Positions 33,577 through 42,597 of a stretch of DNA of 64,000 bases are shown in pieces. Under the pieces are notes generated by a model that was given only the letters and a program-made list of their open reading frames with translations, was not told where the DNA came from and did not search any database. The stretch lies in NCBI RefSeq assembly GCF_014337155.1, contig NZ_CP060632.1, positions 442,001 to 506,000 of the forward strand, in the 5' to 3' direction. This DNA comes from Wujia chipingensis (lineage in GTDB: Bacteria; Bacillota; Clostridia; Lachnospirales; Lachnospiraceae). Every line of letters begins with the position of its first letter. Positions within the stretch are counted from its first letter, which is position 1. The translations under genes and the position numbers were made by a program.

Positions 33577-34971
33577 GTGTCCGGAGAGACGAAAAGTAAG
33601 AAAAAATATGAGATTGATATGTGCAACGGTGCCATCCTGCCGAAGCTGCTGGCGTTCACGCTGCCACTGATGTGTTCGAGCGTGCTGCAGCTTTTATTCA
33701 ATGCAGCTGATATCATCGTTGTTGGAAACTTTGCAGGGGATACGGCGCTTGCAGCAGTCGGAAGCAACACAGCGCTCATCAATCTGTTGACGAACTTTTT
33801 CCTAGGACTGTCAATTGGTGCAAATGTACTGGTGGCGCGGTTCTATGGTGCGAAGGCAGAGGAAGATGTCAGCGATACCGTACATACGGCGATGCTTTTG
33901 AGTGTTTTCAGCGGCATCATTCTGACTGTGATCGGTTGTATCGGAGCGAGACAGATTCTGATCTGGATGCAGACACCAGAGGATGTACTTCCGCTTGCGA
34001 CAACGTATCTGCGCATTTATTTTATAGGTATGACATCCATGATGGTATATAACTTCGGCAGTGCCATCCTGCGTGCGGTCGGAGATACGAAACGACCACT
34101 TTACTACCTGTCGGCGGCAGGTGTTATCAATATTGGACTGAACCTGCTTTTTGTAATCGTGTTCCGTATGAGCGTGGCAGGTGTTGCACTGGCGACGGTT
34201 ATTTCTGAGACGATCTCTGCCAGTCTGGTCATCCGCTGTATGATGAAGGAGAAGGGCAGTATCCGTCTGACGCCATCAAAGCTTCGCATTCATCCGAAGC
34301 GGTTTGCAGAGATTCTGCGGATCGGACTCCCGGCGAGTCTGCAGGGCGTGATTTTTGCGATATCAAATGTCATTATCCAGTCGTCCGTCAATTCTTTTGG
34401 ATCGACGGTCGTTGCCGGGAATTCTGCGGCTAGCAATATCGAGGGCTTTGTGTATGTATCGATGAACTCATTTTATCAGGGTACGATCAGCTTCACGAGT
34501 CAGAATGTCGGCGCGGGCAAATACGAGCGTGTGAATAAGATTTTATTTACGGCACAGGCATGTGTCATTGTGACCGGTCTGGTGCTTGGCAATCTGGCGG
34601 TATTCTTCGGACCGGATCTGCTTGGATTTTATACGAGAAGTGCGGTTGTGAAAGCGGCTGGTATGAATCGTCTGAGGATTATATGTACAGTTTATGCGCT
34701 GTGTGGTATTATGGATGTCATGGTTGGCTCACTGCGCGGACTTGGGTATTCCGTGATGCCGACGATCGTATCTCTGATTGGTGCGTGCGGACTCCGACTG
34801 TTGTGGATATTTACATTTTTCCGCATATACGAGCAGTTCCATACACCGCAGTCGCTGTATCTGACCTATCCGGTAAGCTGGATCATCACGATCTGCGCAC
34901 ACGTGGTTTGCTTTGTGATTGTGCGTCGTAGGATAAGCAGGCGGTTGAAGACACAGAGCATGGCACAGTAA
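33577..34971 (+). CDS. MATE family efflux transporter
   Basis: A 464-residue, 12-helix transporter beginning with GTG after ATGGAGGCG. Motifs: NGAILPKLLAFTLPLMCSSV, LQLLFNAADIIVVGNFAG, and YQGTISFTSQNVGAGKYERV. It belongs to a different MATE subgroup from the protein at 18881 (NorM/DinF-like NGAILPKLL type, very common in Clostridia). It lacks a dedicated regulator next to it. Confidence 0.95.
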   Translation: MSGETKSKKKYEIDMCNGAILPKLLAFTLPLMCSSVLQLLFNAADIIVVGNFAGDTALAAVGSNTALINLLTNFFLGLSIGANVLVARFYGAKAEEDVSDTVHTAMLLSVFSGIILTVIGCIGARQILIWMQTPEDVLPLATTYLRIYFIGMTSMMVYNFGSAILRAVGDTKRPLYYLSAAGVINIGLNLLFVIVFRMSVAGVALATVISETISASLVIRCMMKEKGSIRLTPSKLRIHPKRFAEILRIGLPASLQGVIFAISNVIIQSSVNSFGSTVVAGNSAASNIEGFVYVSMNSFYQGTISFTSQNVGAGKYERVNKILFTAQACVIVTGLVLGNLAVFFGPDLLGFYTRSAVVKAAGMNRLRIICTVYALCGIMDVMVGSLRGLGYSVMPTIVSLIGACGLRLLWIFTFFRIYEQFHTPQSLYLTYPVSWIITICAHVVCFVIVRRRISRRLKTQSMAQ

Positions 34972-35093
34972 CGCACAAACATATTTGGCATGCGGTATTT
35001 GATGATGCAGATCATGCGGATGGTACATGTTGTATGCAGAAAATAATTCTGGGAATAAATAAGGTATAAATTTTAATATAAAGGAGACTTACG

Positions 35094-35741
35094 ATGAAAC
35101 AGGGTATCATATTTGACATGGATGGCACATTGTGGGATTCTGCGGATGGTGTCGCAAAGTCATGGACACAGGTGATTCACAATGAGTATAAGAAAGACAT
35201 GGATATCACAGAAGCGGATGTAAAATCTGTGATGGGAAAGACAATGGATGTGATCGCACAGATTGTATTTCCAGAGCTTGATAAAGAGGCGCAGCAGGTA
35301 CTTCTGGAGAAATGCTGTGACTGGGAGAACGAGTATCTCCGCAGAAATGGTGGGAAACTGTTTCCAGATCTGGAGGATACATTAAAAAAGCTCAAAGAAC
35401 AGTATCATCTGTATATCGTAAGTAACTGCCAGAGTGGCTATATCGAGGCATTTCTGGACTATTATAATTTTGGACAGTATTTTGAAGATATTGAATGTTA
35501 TGGAAATAACGAGAAGAGCAAGGGGGATAACATCCGTCTTGTGATGGAGCGAAATGGTCTGGAGCAGACCATCTATGTCGGGGATATCCAGGGCGATTAT
35601 GATGCGACAATGCAGGCGGGGGCGACTTTCATTCACGCAAAATATGGATTTGGAACGATCAATACAGAAGTTGCAGAAATCGAGAAGTTCAGTGACCTTC
35701 CGGAAGTGGCTGCCAGAGTGTTTCAGGAGATGAAAGCGTAA
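35094..35741 (+). CDS. HAD-superfamily hydrolase
   Basis: A 215-residue HAD phosphatase with motif I IIFDMDGTLWDS, a helical cap (~15-85), motif II LYIVSNCQSGY, the conserved Lys in NEKSKGDNI and motif IV YVGDIQGDYDAT. Closest in form to phosphoglycolate phosphatase or beta-phosphoglucomutase-like enzymes; the substrate cannot be told. Ribosome site AAAGGAGAC. Confidence 0.93.
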   Translation: MKQGIIFDMDGTLWDSADGVAKSWTQVIHNEYKKDMDITEADVKSVMGKTMDVIAQIVFPELDKEAQQVLLEKCCDWENEYLRRNGGKLFPDLEDTLKKLKEQYHLYIVSNCQSGYIEAFLDYYNFGQYFEDIECYGNNEKSKGDNIRLVMERNGLEQTIYVGDIQGDYDATMQAGATFIHAKYGFGTINTEVAEIEKFSDLPEVAARVFQEMKA

Positions 35742-35799
35742 CTGCCACAGAACAGGATGACGAATGTGCGCACAATGAAAGAAGAGGGAGACTGGTAGA

Positions 35800-36603
35800 T
35801 TGGAACAGACGATGCAGGCAGAAAAAACAGAGGATATACGCACGGGAATTACAGGCAGTACGCTCAAGATCATTGCTATAATCACAATGCTGATTGATCA
35901 CATTGGGGCAACCATTGTGTTACAGCTTGTCCAGCGCAATTCGGATAATTTTGATGCATTTGGAAATGTGCGTATGACAGGGATGGTTATCCTGTATTAT
36001 GTTCTGCGTGGCATTGGCAGATTGGCATTTCCCATTTTTATTTTTCTGTTGCTAGAGGGATTTCAGTATACACATAACCGGTTTCTCTATATTGGACGAC
36101 TGTTGCTTTTTGCGATCATTTCTGAGATTCCGTTTGATCTGGCAGTGAATCTGTCGACGAATAGCGTCTTGAAAGGGCATGTATTGGAATTTACCAGCCA
36201 GAATGTATTCTTCACATTGGCAATCGGTATGATTGTACTGACCGCGTTGGAGGGCTTGCGTACCCTGCAAATGGATACGATTCTGAAAACAATTCTGATC
36301 GTTGGTGTGGTTGCGTTTGGGGCGGCGCTTGCATATGCGCTGCATACAGATTATGGTGCAGTCGGCGTTCTGGCGATCTGTACGGCATATGGATTCCGGA
36401 ATCAAAAAAAGGAACTGCGGATGGCAGCTCCTTGTGTTGTATTATCAGTATTAAATATGACAGAATTATGCGCACTTGTGGATGCAGGCATTGTCCATTT
36501 TTACAATGAAAAACGCGGGTTGAAATTAAAATGGGTATTTTACATATTCTATCCGCTGCATTTGCTGATTCTTGCTGGCATCTGCGTGCTGCTTTTTAAA
36601 TAG
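35800..36603 (+). CDS. TraX-family membrane protein
   Basis: A 267-residue protein with about eight hydrophobic helices that begins STLKIIAIITMLIDHIGATI and contains IGRLAFPIFIFLLLEGFQYT, RLLLFAIISEIPFDLAVN and ends YIFYPLHLLILAGICVLLF, the TraX family pattern. TraX acetylates pilin in F-like plasmids, but chromosomal homologues in Firmicutes are probably acyltransferases acting on other surface molecules. The TTG at 35800 has AGAGGGAG at a good distance; an ATG four codons later is possible. Terminator at 36642. Confidence 0.88.
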   Translation: MEQTMQAEKTEDIRTGITGSTLKIIAIITMLIDHIGATIVLQLVQRNSDNFDAFGNVRMTGMVILYYVLRGIGRLAFPIFIFLLLEGFQYTHNRFLYIGRLLLFAIISEIPFDLAVNLSTNSVLKGHVLEFTSQNVFFTLAIGMIVLTALEGLRTLQMDTILKTILIVGVVAFGAALAYALHTDYGAVGVLAICTAYGFRNQKKELRMAAPCVVLSVLNMTELCALVDAGIVHFYNEKRGLKLKWVFYIFYPLHLLILAGICVLLFK

Positions 36604-36609
36604 AAAATA

Positions 36610-37869
36610 TTATGCATAATTGTTATACATCAGACCACTGTAAACAGACTGCGTATAGGTTGCGGTCTGTTTTTCTTTTGCGTTCGGATATGTCACAATC
36701 AGGCGGTCGATGTAAGCGAGCGGATCTAAGGTCAGACGATTCACTGTCTTTCCAATATCTGCCCGAAGGCTGGAATTTTCTCCAAACAGTGTATTTAATG
36801 TATCGTACGAAATGCCGTTTGCCTGTGCAACATCAAACTGCATGCGATGATCCTCGCCAATGGTAATGCCGATGGAGGCAAGCTGTTCCTCATGACGTGT
36901 GACAATACCAGAGATATCGTGATAGAGGTTGCGGCTTCCAATCGAGGTTGGCTCGCCCTCCTCGGAGAGGGTAACTAACTGATTGTATGCATCAGTGAAA
37001 TTTGTCATCTGATCGACAAGCAGACTTTTGTCCGGTGTGAACTGCACATTTACTGGTGTATCTGTGACCTTATGAAAATCAAATTCCGCAACCTGATTGA
37101 TCGAGATATGATTGGAGGTTGAGGAATGCACCAGATCGTTGATGTAAAATCGCGCATTTTCCGGATAGGTCTGTATCTGATTGAGTCCGAAAGTATCAAC
37201 TACTTCGGCACCCTGTTTTTTATCAAATGTAAAATATAAGGAAGAAACGGTCTCTGGCGTACCTGTATCCGCAGAAGCGAGCATAAGTGCACTCGTATTT
37301 CCTTCCTTTATAATAGAAGCGCGTACATCAATATGCCTGCGGTTGATCTGATCGGCAAGCTGTTCCTGCAAAGACAGGTTTGTATCAGCACCGGAGACAG
37401 ACAATGTAAATGGGAGATTGCCATGTATCGTCTGCATGGAGAAGCTGTAGCTGCCCGGTGCAAGTGCCGTGCCGTCGGAATCAAGGTAAGTGCCGACATT
37501 TACCTGCTCGTTGGCAAGCTGGTCGATCTGCAGAGTCATATGATCCGGGAGTTCGCCAGACGCATGTGCACGGAAAGAACCAGATACCGCATCTGGATTA
37601 TCTGTGAAGATCTGCTTCTTTGTGTAAAGCTCACTGTCTGGATTCGCCAATTGGTCGGTGATGTCACGCAGGGTTAGCGCCTGTTCCTTGATATCAATCA
37701 TATGCTCCTGTCTCGATTCCGAGAGGGAAACCAGATAGAGCGGGGATGACTGATTGTATTTGGAAATACTGTTGTAAACCGCTTTGAGTTCGGAAGCCTT
37801 GTGCGTGCGTGTGCGACGCTTCGGTACAAGATCATGGTTTAAATAATTGTACACTTGTGATATATTCAT
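36610..37869 (-). CDS. FliD-like (flagellar hook-associated protein 2) orphan
   Basis: The first ~110 residues include a FliD N-terminal-like region (LTLRDITDQLANPDSELYTK, then SGSFRAHASGELPDHMTLQI, DQLANEQVNVGTYL), and the middle shows the strand pattern of FliD domains (ALAPGSYSFSMQTIHGNLPF ... FYINDLVHSSTSNHISINQV). At 419 residues it is shorter than the usual 450-700 residue caps. No flagellar gene is adjacent; it lies alone between a TraX-like gene and the ribosomal operon, reading away from the latter. It may cap an alternative filament or be a diverged secreted adhesin-like protein. Upstream on the minus strand AAAGGAGGCC is a strong ribosome site. Confidence 0.75.
   Translation of the reverse strand: MNISQVYNYLNHDLVPKRRTRTHKASELKAVYNSISKYNQSSPLYLVSLSESRQEHMIDIKEQALTLRDITDQLANPDSELYTKKQIFTDNPDAVSGSFRAHASGELPDHMTLQIDQLANEQVNVGTYLDSDGTALAPGSYSFSMQTIHGNLPFTLSVSGADTNLSLQEQLADQINRRHIDVRASIIKEGNTSALMLASADTGTPETVSSLYFTFDKKQGAEVVDTFGLNQIQTYPENARFYINDLVHSSTSNHISINQVAEFDFHKVTDTPVNVQFTPDKSLLVDQMTNFTDAYNQLVTLSEEGEPTSIGSRNLYHDISGIVTRHEEQLASIGITIGEDHRMQFDVAQANGISYDTLNTLFGENSSLRADIGKTVNRLTLDPLAYIDRLIVTYPNAKEKQTATYTQSVYSGLMYNNYA
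36642..36678 (+). terminator. Terminator of the traX-like gene, inside the convergent gene
   Basis: Stem AAACAGAC / GTCTGTTT with T-rich tail on the plus strand. It lies within the last codons of the minus-strand FliD-like gene. Confidence 0.65.
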
Positions 37870-37950
37870 ATAAGAAGGCCTCCTTTCCCAATATAATGGT
37901 TTTGTTATAATTAAATATATTATAAATATCGTAAAAATTCAACTTTTTCC

Positions 37951-37979
37951 TTGACTTTATATGCAGGTTTTGTTATTCT
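37951..37979 (+). promoter_or_regulatory. Promoter of the rpmG-secE-nusG-rplK-rplA operon
   Basis: TTGACT (37951-37956), 17-nt spacer, TATTCT (37974-37979), about 95 nt before rpmG. Confidence 0.7.
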
Positions 37980-38073
37980 AAAGCTTGCGATGGAAGAGGT
38001 CCTTTTTTTTTGCACGAAAAAAGAGGATTCTAAGATGTCATCTGTGAAAAAATAAATATGGAGGTGGACAGTT

Positions 38074-38223
38074 GTGCGTGTAAAAATTACATTGGCATGT
38101 CAGGATTGTAAACAGCGTAATTACAATATGACAAAGGATAAGAAAACGCATCCAGACAGAATGGAAACAAAGAAGTATTGTAAGTTCTGTAAGAAGCACA
38201 CGATGCACAAGGAAACAAAGTAA
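38074..38223 (+). CDS. rpmG: Ribosomal protein L33
   Basis: A 49-residue protein with a GTG start after ATGGAGGTGG. It reads [17 protein letters not shown], then [20 protein letters not shown] and [10 protein letters not shown]. Both CxxC pairs of the zinc-binding form of L33 are present (C-plus paralogue), so it depends on zinc. It is the first gene of the operon with secE and nusG, the normal place in Firmicutes. Confidence 0.97.
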   Translation: MRVKITLACQDCKQRNYNMTKDKKTHPDRMETKKYCKFCKKHTMHKETK

Positions 38224-38238
38224 TCGGAGGAGTAGTCT

Positions 38239-38448
38239 ATGTCAAAAAAAGAAGAGACTTCTTCACCTTCCTTGAAGAGAAGCTGGTTTCAGGAGCTGAA
38301 AGCAGAGTTCGGCAAGATCACTTGGCCGACAAAGGACAAGCTCGTGAGACAGTCTGCGGCTGTAATCGTGATTTCCGTAATTCTCGGATTTATCATTGCA
38401 GGTGTGGATTACCTGTTACAGATCGGTTTAACTTATATTGTTGGTTAG
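38239..38448 (+). CDS. secE: Preprotein translocase subunit SecE
   Basis: A 69-residue protein with a cytoplasmic amphipathic segment (WFQELKAEFGKITWPTKDKL) and one membrane helix (SAAVIVISVILGFIIAGVDY). This is the short single-helix SecE of Gram-positive bacteria, which clamps SecY. It follows rpmG by 15 nt with CGGAGGAGT and precedes nusG by 12 nt. Confidence 0.97.
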   Translation: MSKKEETSSPSLKRSWFQELKAEFGKITWPTKDKLVRQSAAVIVISVILGFIIAGVDYLLQIGLTYIVG

Positions 38449-38460
38449 GTAGGTGAATGT

Positions 38461-39048
38461 ATGTCAGAACTATTCGAAAACGAAGCTGCAACATCTGGAA
38501 CACCAGAAAGCGGAATTCCGACCGATGGTGAGGCAAGATGGTATGTAGCTCATACCTACTCAGGTTATGAGAACAAGGTGAAAAATGATATCGAGAAGAC
38601 TGTTGAAAACAGAAAGCTTCAAGAGCAAATCCTTGAGGTAACCGTACCGGTTCAGGAGGTAATTGAGACAACAAAGACAGGCGCGAAAAAGACAGTTCAG
38701 AGAAAGTTGTTTCCGGGTTATGTTCTGGTTCATATGTATATGAACGATGTTACATGGTATGTAGTTCGTAACACACGGGGTGTTACAGGATTTGTAGGTC
38801 CGGAATCCAAGCCGGTTCCTTTGACAGAGCGCGAGATGCGTGCGATGGGTATCGTGACTGAGGCACCAGTGGTTCACATTGATGTGGAAGTTGGCGATCA
38901 GATCAAGGTTATTACCGGAGCTTGGGAAGGCAATGTTGCTGTTGTTAAGGCAATTAACGAGAGCAAGAGAACCGTAACCATTGACGTTGACATTTTCGGA
39001 CGTGCTACATCTGTTGAGATTGGATTTGGAGATATCCAGAAGATGTAA
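38461..39048 (+). CDS. nusG: Transcription termination/antitermination protein NusG
   Basis: A 195-residue protein with the NGN domain (WYVAHTYSGYENKVKNDIEK ... VQRKLFPGYVLVHMYMNDVT ... VRNTRGVTGFVG) and C-terminal KOW motif (VGDQIKVITGAWEGNVAVVK). It has an N-terminal extension of ~25 residues rich in acid and small residues before the NGN domain. It binds RNA polymerase and couples it to Rho or ribosomes. Same operon as secE. Confidence 0.98.
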   Translation: MSELFENEAATSGTPESGIPTDGEARWYVAHTYSGYENKVKNDIEKTVENRKLQEQILEVTVPVQEVIETTKTGAKKTVQRKLFPGYVLVHMYMNDVTWYVVRNTRGVTGFVGPESKPVPLTEREMRAMGIVTEAPVVHIDVEVGDQIKVITGAWEGNVAVVKAINESKRTVTIDVDIFGRATSVEIGFGDIQKM

Positions 39049-39069
39049 GAGGTTTAGGAGGTAGCTATA

Positions 39070-39495
39070 ATGGCTAAGAAAGTAGAAGGATATATTAAAT
39101 TACAGATTCCTGCAGGAAAGGCAACACCTGCACCACCTGTTGGTCCTGCACTTGGACAGCACGGTGTAAACATTGTACAGTTCACAAAGGAGTTTAACGC
39201 AAGAACTGCTGATCAGGGCGATATGATCATCCCTGTTGTTATCACAGTTTATGCAGATAAGAGTTTCAGCTTTGTAACTAAGACTCCACCGGCAGCAGTA
39301 CTGCTTAAGAAGGCGTGCGGCCTTAAGTCAGCATCTGCAGCACCGAACAAGACAAAGGTTGCAAAGATTTCTAAGGCTAAGGTTCAGGAGATCGCTGAGC
39401 TGAAGATGCCAGACCTGAATGCAGCAAGCCTTGAGGCTGCTATGAGCATGATCGCTGGTACAGCTCGTTCTATGGGAATCGAAGTTGAGGACTAA
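39070..39495 (+). CDS. rplK: Ribosomal protein L11
   Basis: A 141-residue protein of exact family length, with the N-terminal domain ([40 protein letters not shown]) and RNA-binding C-terminal domain ([29 protein letters not shown]). It forms the GTPase-associated region of the large subunit. Strong ribosome site TTAGGAGG. Confidence 0.98.
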   Translation: MAKKVEGYIKLQIPAGKATPAPPVGPALGQHGVNIVQFTKEFNARTADQGDMIIPVVITVYADKSFSFVTKTPPAAVLLKKACGLKSASAAPNKTKVAKISKAKVQEIAELKMPDLNAASLEAAMSMIAGTARSMGIEVED

Positions 39496-39550
39496 TAAGA
39501 AATAATCGTAGGAGGGTCGCTCCCGCAAAAACTACAGGAGGTTTATTTGA

Positions 39551-40240
39551 ATGAAAACAGGTAAGAGATATTCAGAAGCTGCAAAGCTTATTGAAAAGAC
39601 AAAAACATATGACTTAGAAGAGGCTGTTGCACTCGTTAAGAAAACAGCTAGCGCAAAGTTTGATGAGACAATCGAAGCTCACTTCCGTTTGGGCGTAGAT
39701 GGTCGTCATGCAGACCAGCAGGTTCGTGGTGCAGTTGTTCTTCCTCACGGAACAGGTAAGACTGTAAAGGTTCTCGTATTTGCTAAGGGTAACAAGGTAG
39801 ACGAGGCTCTTGCAGCAGGCGCTGATTACGCAGGTGGAGATGAGCTTGTACCAAAGATCCAGAACGAAGGCTGGTTGGATTTTGATGTTGTTGTTGCTAC
39901 ACCAGATATGATGGGTGTTGTTGGACGTCTTGGACGTGTCCTTGGACCAAAGGGCTTGATGCCAAATCCAAAGGCTGGTACAGTTACTATGGACGTAACA
40001 AAGGCAATCAACGATATTAAGGCTGGTAAGATTGAGTACAGACTTGATAAGTCAAACATTATCCACGTGCCAATTGGAAAGGCTTCTTTCACAGAGGAGC
40101 AGTTAACAGACAACTTCCAGACTTTAATAGATGCAGTTGTTAAGGCTAAGCCTGCAGCAGCAAAGGGACAGTACATTAAGAGCTTAGTAGTAGCTTCTAC
40201 AATGGGTCCTGGCGTAAAGCTGAACGTTACAAAGTACTAA
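39551..40240 (+). CDS. rplA: Ribosomal protein L1
   Basis: A 229-residue protein with the L1 core ([60 protein letters not shown]). It binds the L1 stalk of 23S rRNA and can repress its own operon. The 55-nt gap before it contains GTAGGAGGGTCGCTCCCG...CTAC, a small hairpin just before the ribosome site that might serve as the L1 feedback site; this is a guess. rplJ-rplL do not follow, and a terminator ends the operon here. Confidence 0.98.
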   Translation: MKTGKRYSEAAKLIEKTKTYDLEEAVALVKKTASAKFDETIEAHFRLGVDGRHADQQVRGAVVLPHGTGKTVKVLVFAKGNKVDEALAAGADYAGGDELVPKIQNEGWLDFDVVVATPDMMGVVGRLGRVLGPKGLMPNPKAGTVTMDVTKAINDIKAGKIEYRLDKSNIIHVPIGKASFTEEQLTDNFQTLIDAVVKAKPAAAKGQYIKSLVVASTMGPGVKLNVTKY

Positions 40241-40259
40241 GATTTAGCCGTAACAGAGA

Positions 40260-40309
40260 AAAGAGTGTGAATGGATTCCGACACGGAGTGCATGCGCACT
40301 CTTTTTTTC
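40260..40309 (+). terminator. Terminator of the L11-L1 operon
   Basis: Stem AAAGAGTG / CACTCTTT with an inner GCATGC-type fold in the loop and a run of Ts. Confidence 0.85.
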
Positions 40310-40346
40310 TTGCTTTTCAGACGCAATAATAGTAAAATTAAAGTAC

Positions 40347-40374
40347 TTGAGACATCGAGAAAGTAATTTATACC
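40347..40374 (+). promoter_or_regulatory. Promoter of the ACP cassette
   Basis: TTGAGA (40347-40352), 16-nt spacer, TATACC (40369-40374), directly before the AAGGGGG ribosome site. The -10 box is imperfect. Confidence 0.5.
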
Positions 40375-40389
40375 AAGGGGGTACAGACA

Positions 40390-40635
40390 ATGGAAAAGGA
40401 ACAGATTGTAACGAAACTTACGGAAGTGATTCATGATGTGTTACCGGAATTGGATGAGGTAGATATGCATGCAAATATGGTAAACGAATATGGCGTGAAT
40501 TCCGTATCTTTGATTCGCCTGCTCGTAGCAGCAGAAAGCAAGTTTGATATTTCATTTACCGATTATGAGCTTGCACTCAGCGATTACGATTCGTTCAGCG
40601 ATATTGCAGCAGTGATAGCGGAAAAATTAGCATAG
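40390..40635 (+). CDS. Acyl/peptidyl carrier protein
   Basis: An 81-residue carrier protein with the four-helix ACP pattern and the phosphopantetheine site GVNSVSLIRL (Ser38; Asn replaces the usual Asp of DSL). The fatty-acid-synthase ACP normally has DSLD; the NSVS form is seen in dedicated ACPs of specialised pathways. It is followed by a BtrH-like gene and a phosphopantetheinyl transferase, which would load its cofactor. No acyl-ligase, ketosynthase or NRPS gene is present in the cassette, so the acyl group must be provided from elsewhere. Confidence 0.9.
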   Translation: MEKEQIVTKLTEVIHDVLPELDEVDMHANMVNEYGVNSVSLIRLLVAAESKFDISFTDYELALSDYDSFSDIAAVIAEKLA

Positions 40636-40653
40636 ATTGGGAGGAACAGTAAA

Positions 40654-41709
40654 ATGGCAGATATGAAAAAATTACCAGTAACATATCCAATGATTACATC
40701 TTGGCAGTGGCATGCAACACTGTTTTCCATTCTCTCAGATGATGAGAATGCAAAGAAATGGATTTTCAGCAACTACATTCAGCTTCGTTGCTACAACATT
40801 CAGGAGATCTTCACAGGCGATGATATGCTTCTCGCAGATATGATGCCAGGAAGCAGCGCATTGAAGCAGTGTCCATACCTGATGTTCTCACTTCTTACGA
40901 AAGAGCAGATTCAGAGCTATTGTGGAAACATCATTGATTTCATTATCAAGACTATCGACCTGAATGGATATGTATATGGCGTATTTGATGAGGCAAAGAT
41001 TTTGTGTGATGCAGAGGTAGATTACAAGTTCCCTCATGAGTTATTCATCTATGGATACAACCGTGACGAGGAAGTATTCTATGTAGGAGACTTCACATTC
41101 CAGGATCATTATTCATATAACACAGTCAGCTTCTCTGATCTGGAGCGTGGCTATGAAGTTATCACAGAGCAGGATGACCATGTATTTAAGGATGATCACA
41201 AGGGTGGCCGTGGATTGTATGTTGTTATGAAGAACACCGAGCATCCAATCTATGAAGTGGATATAGAGCTGATTAAGCAGACAATCAGTGAGTACCTGAA
41301 TTCTCAGGATACAAAGGATCATTTCCGTATGCTTCGTAACCGTTTTGATGATACAACATTTGGTATCAAGGTTTATGACAAGGTGCTTGCACAGATCGAG
41401 AAGCAGCTGCATGCAGAGGAGCCAGATTTCGATATCCGTGCATTGCATGTAATGTATGACCATAAGGTTTTGATGTTAGAGCGTATTAAGTATCTGATGA
41501 ATCACGGATTCCTGAAATACAACGAGGATACGATCAATGAGTACCAGACGGTTGTTCGTAATATGCTGACCGCTCGTAACCTGCTTGTCCGTATCTCTAT
41601 CACAGGTGAGATTGAGTCTTCAGTCAGATTCAAGACATACCTCGATGCAGCAAAGGAGAAGGAAATCAGCATTCTCTTCCGTATTCTTGCAGAACTGGAA
41701 GATAAATAA
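40654..41709 (+). CDS. BtrH-like / C39-like protein of an ACP cassette
   Basis: A 351-residue protein, 18 nt after the ACP gene. Its first half shows the fold pattern of papain-like BtrH N-terminal domains: TSWQWHATLFSILS at the site where the catalytic Cys is usual, and HELFIYGYNRDEEVFYVGDF, which matches the His/Asp half (H...YGYD...YxxD). A Cys is not seen at the expected place in the N-terminal helix, so the domain may be inactive or use another nucleophile. The second half (~220-351) is helical with no known motif. In butirosin synthesis BtrH moves an acyl group from the ACP BtrI; a related ACP-binding role here is inference. I am not certain of the family. Confidence 0.55.
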   Translation: MADMKKLPVTYPMITSWQWHATLFSILSDDENAKKWIFSNYIQLRCYNIQEIFTGDDMLLADMMPGSSALKQCPYLMFSLLTKEQIQSYCGNIIDFIIKTIDLNGYVYGVFDEAKILCDAEVDYKFPHELFIYGYNRDEEVFYVGDFTFQDHYSYNTVSFSDLERGYEVITEQDDHVFKDDHKGGRGLYVVMKNTEHPIYEVDIELIKQTISEYLNSQDTKDHFRMLRNRFDDTTFGIKVYDKVLAQIEKQLHAEEPDFDIRALHVMYDHKVLMLERIKYLMNHGFLKYNEDTINEYQTVVRNMLTARNLLVRISITGEIESSVRFKTYLDAAKEKEISILFRILAELEDK

Positions 41710-41710
41710 T

Positions 41711-42436
41711 ATGACAAAGATTCATGTATCGGTTGTAAAAGTAAATCGTGAATACTTAGAACAACATTTTGATGAATTGGTCGAACGCTTATACCCGGAA
41801 CGAAAGTCCCGGGTATTGGCTTTTCGTAGGCGGGAACCAGCATATACATCGATCGTAGCAGGTTTATTGTTGCAGACACTTGTAGAAGAAAAGCTTGGTA
41901 TCTCCCCGCAGGCATTGGTGCTTGAAAAAAACGAGAATGGAAAGCCAACGGTACAGGGACATCCAGCGTTTTATTTCAATCTCTCCCATGCGGGTGATTA
42001 TGTCGTGCTGGCGCACGGTGATGTGCCCCTGGGGGTCGATATCGAGCAGATCCGGGAAAAGGATAATCTGCGTGTTGCCAGACGTTGCTTTACCGAGCGG
42101 GAGTATGCTTATGTATCCGGACAAAAAGAGGTGGTATCTCAGGAGACGGCAGGTGCGCCTGGTGAGGTGGCGGAGAAATCGGGGTTCGAGCCGGATGACA
42201 GTTTGTGTGCAGAGCGGTTCTTCTATCTATGGACGATGAAAGAGGCATATCTGAAGCTTACAGGCGATGGAATCAGTGTGCCGCTCAATTCCTTTGAAAT
42301 CGATCCGGTGCAGAAAACCGTCATTGGTACATCGTACCGGTATTTTATGCTTCGGATGGATGATTATTGGATTTCTGTGTGTGCGGAGGGGGATTGTACC
42401 GTGGAATACAGGCTGGATTCCTGCATCCGTTTTTGA
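41711..42436 (+). CDS. 4'-phosphopantetheinyl transferase (Sfp type)
   Basis: The start is the ATG at 41711, 1 nt after the preceding stop; longer frames run inside that gene. The 241-residue enzyme has the Sfp motifs YFNLSHAGDYVVLA, PLGVDIEQIR (metal-binding Asp and Glu) and FYLWTMKEAYLKLTGDGIS. It transfers the 4'-phosphopantetheine arm of CoA to the serine of carrier proteins, most simply the one encoded at 40390. An insertion of about 20 residues (QKEVVSQETAGAPGEVAEKS) lies between the second and third motifs. Confidence 0.93.
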   Translation: MTKIHVSVVKVNREYLEQHFDELVERLYPERKSRVLAFRRREPAYTSIVAGLLLQTLVEEKLGISPQALVLEKNENGKPTVQGHPAFYFNLSHAGDYVVLAHGDVPLGVDIEQIREKDNLRVARRCFTEREYAYVSGQKEVVSQETAGAPGEVAEKSGFEPDDSLCAERFFYLWTMKEAYLKLTGDGISVPLNSFEIDPVQKTVIGTSYRYFMLRMDDYWISVCAEGDCTVEYRLDSCIRF

Positions 42437-42540
42437 GATGGTCGGTTATGCCGATCTTATGGAGACATCCGGGTTTGTACGTTTGGACTTTTGAGGATTT
42501 TGAAATTTGAAATTTGAATTCAATTTTGTTAAGAAATCGC

Positions 42541-42569
42541 TTGACATTTAGTTGAAACTACGATAGAAT
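42541..42569 (+). promoter_or_regulatory. Promoter of tRNA-Arg
   Basis: TTGACA (42541-42546), 17-nt spacer, TAGAAT (42564-42569), about 28 nt before the tRNA. Confidence 0.8.
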
Positions 42570-42597
42570 ATCATCTGTTGTGAGACACAACACAGAT

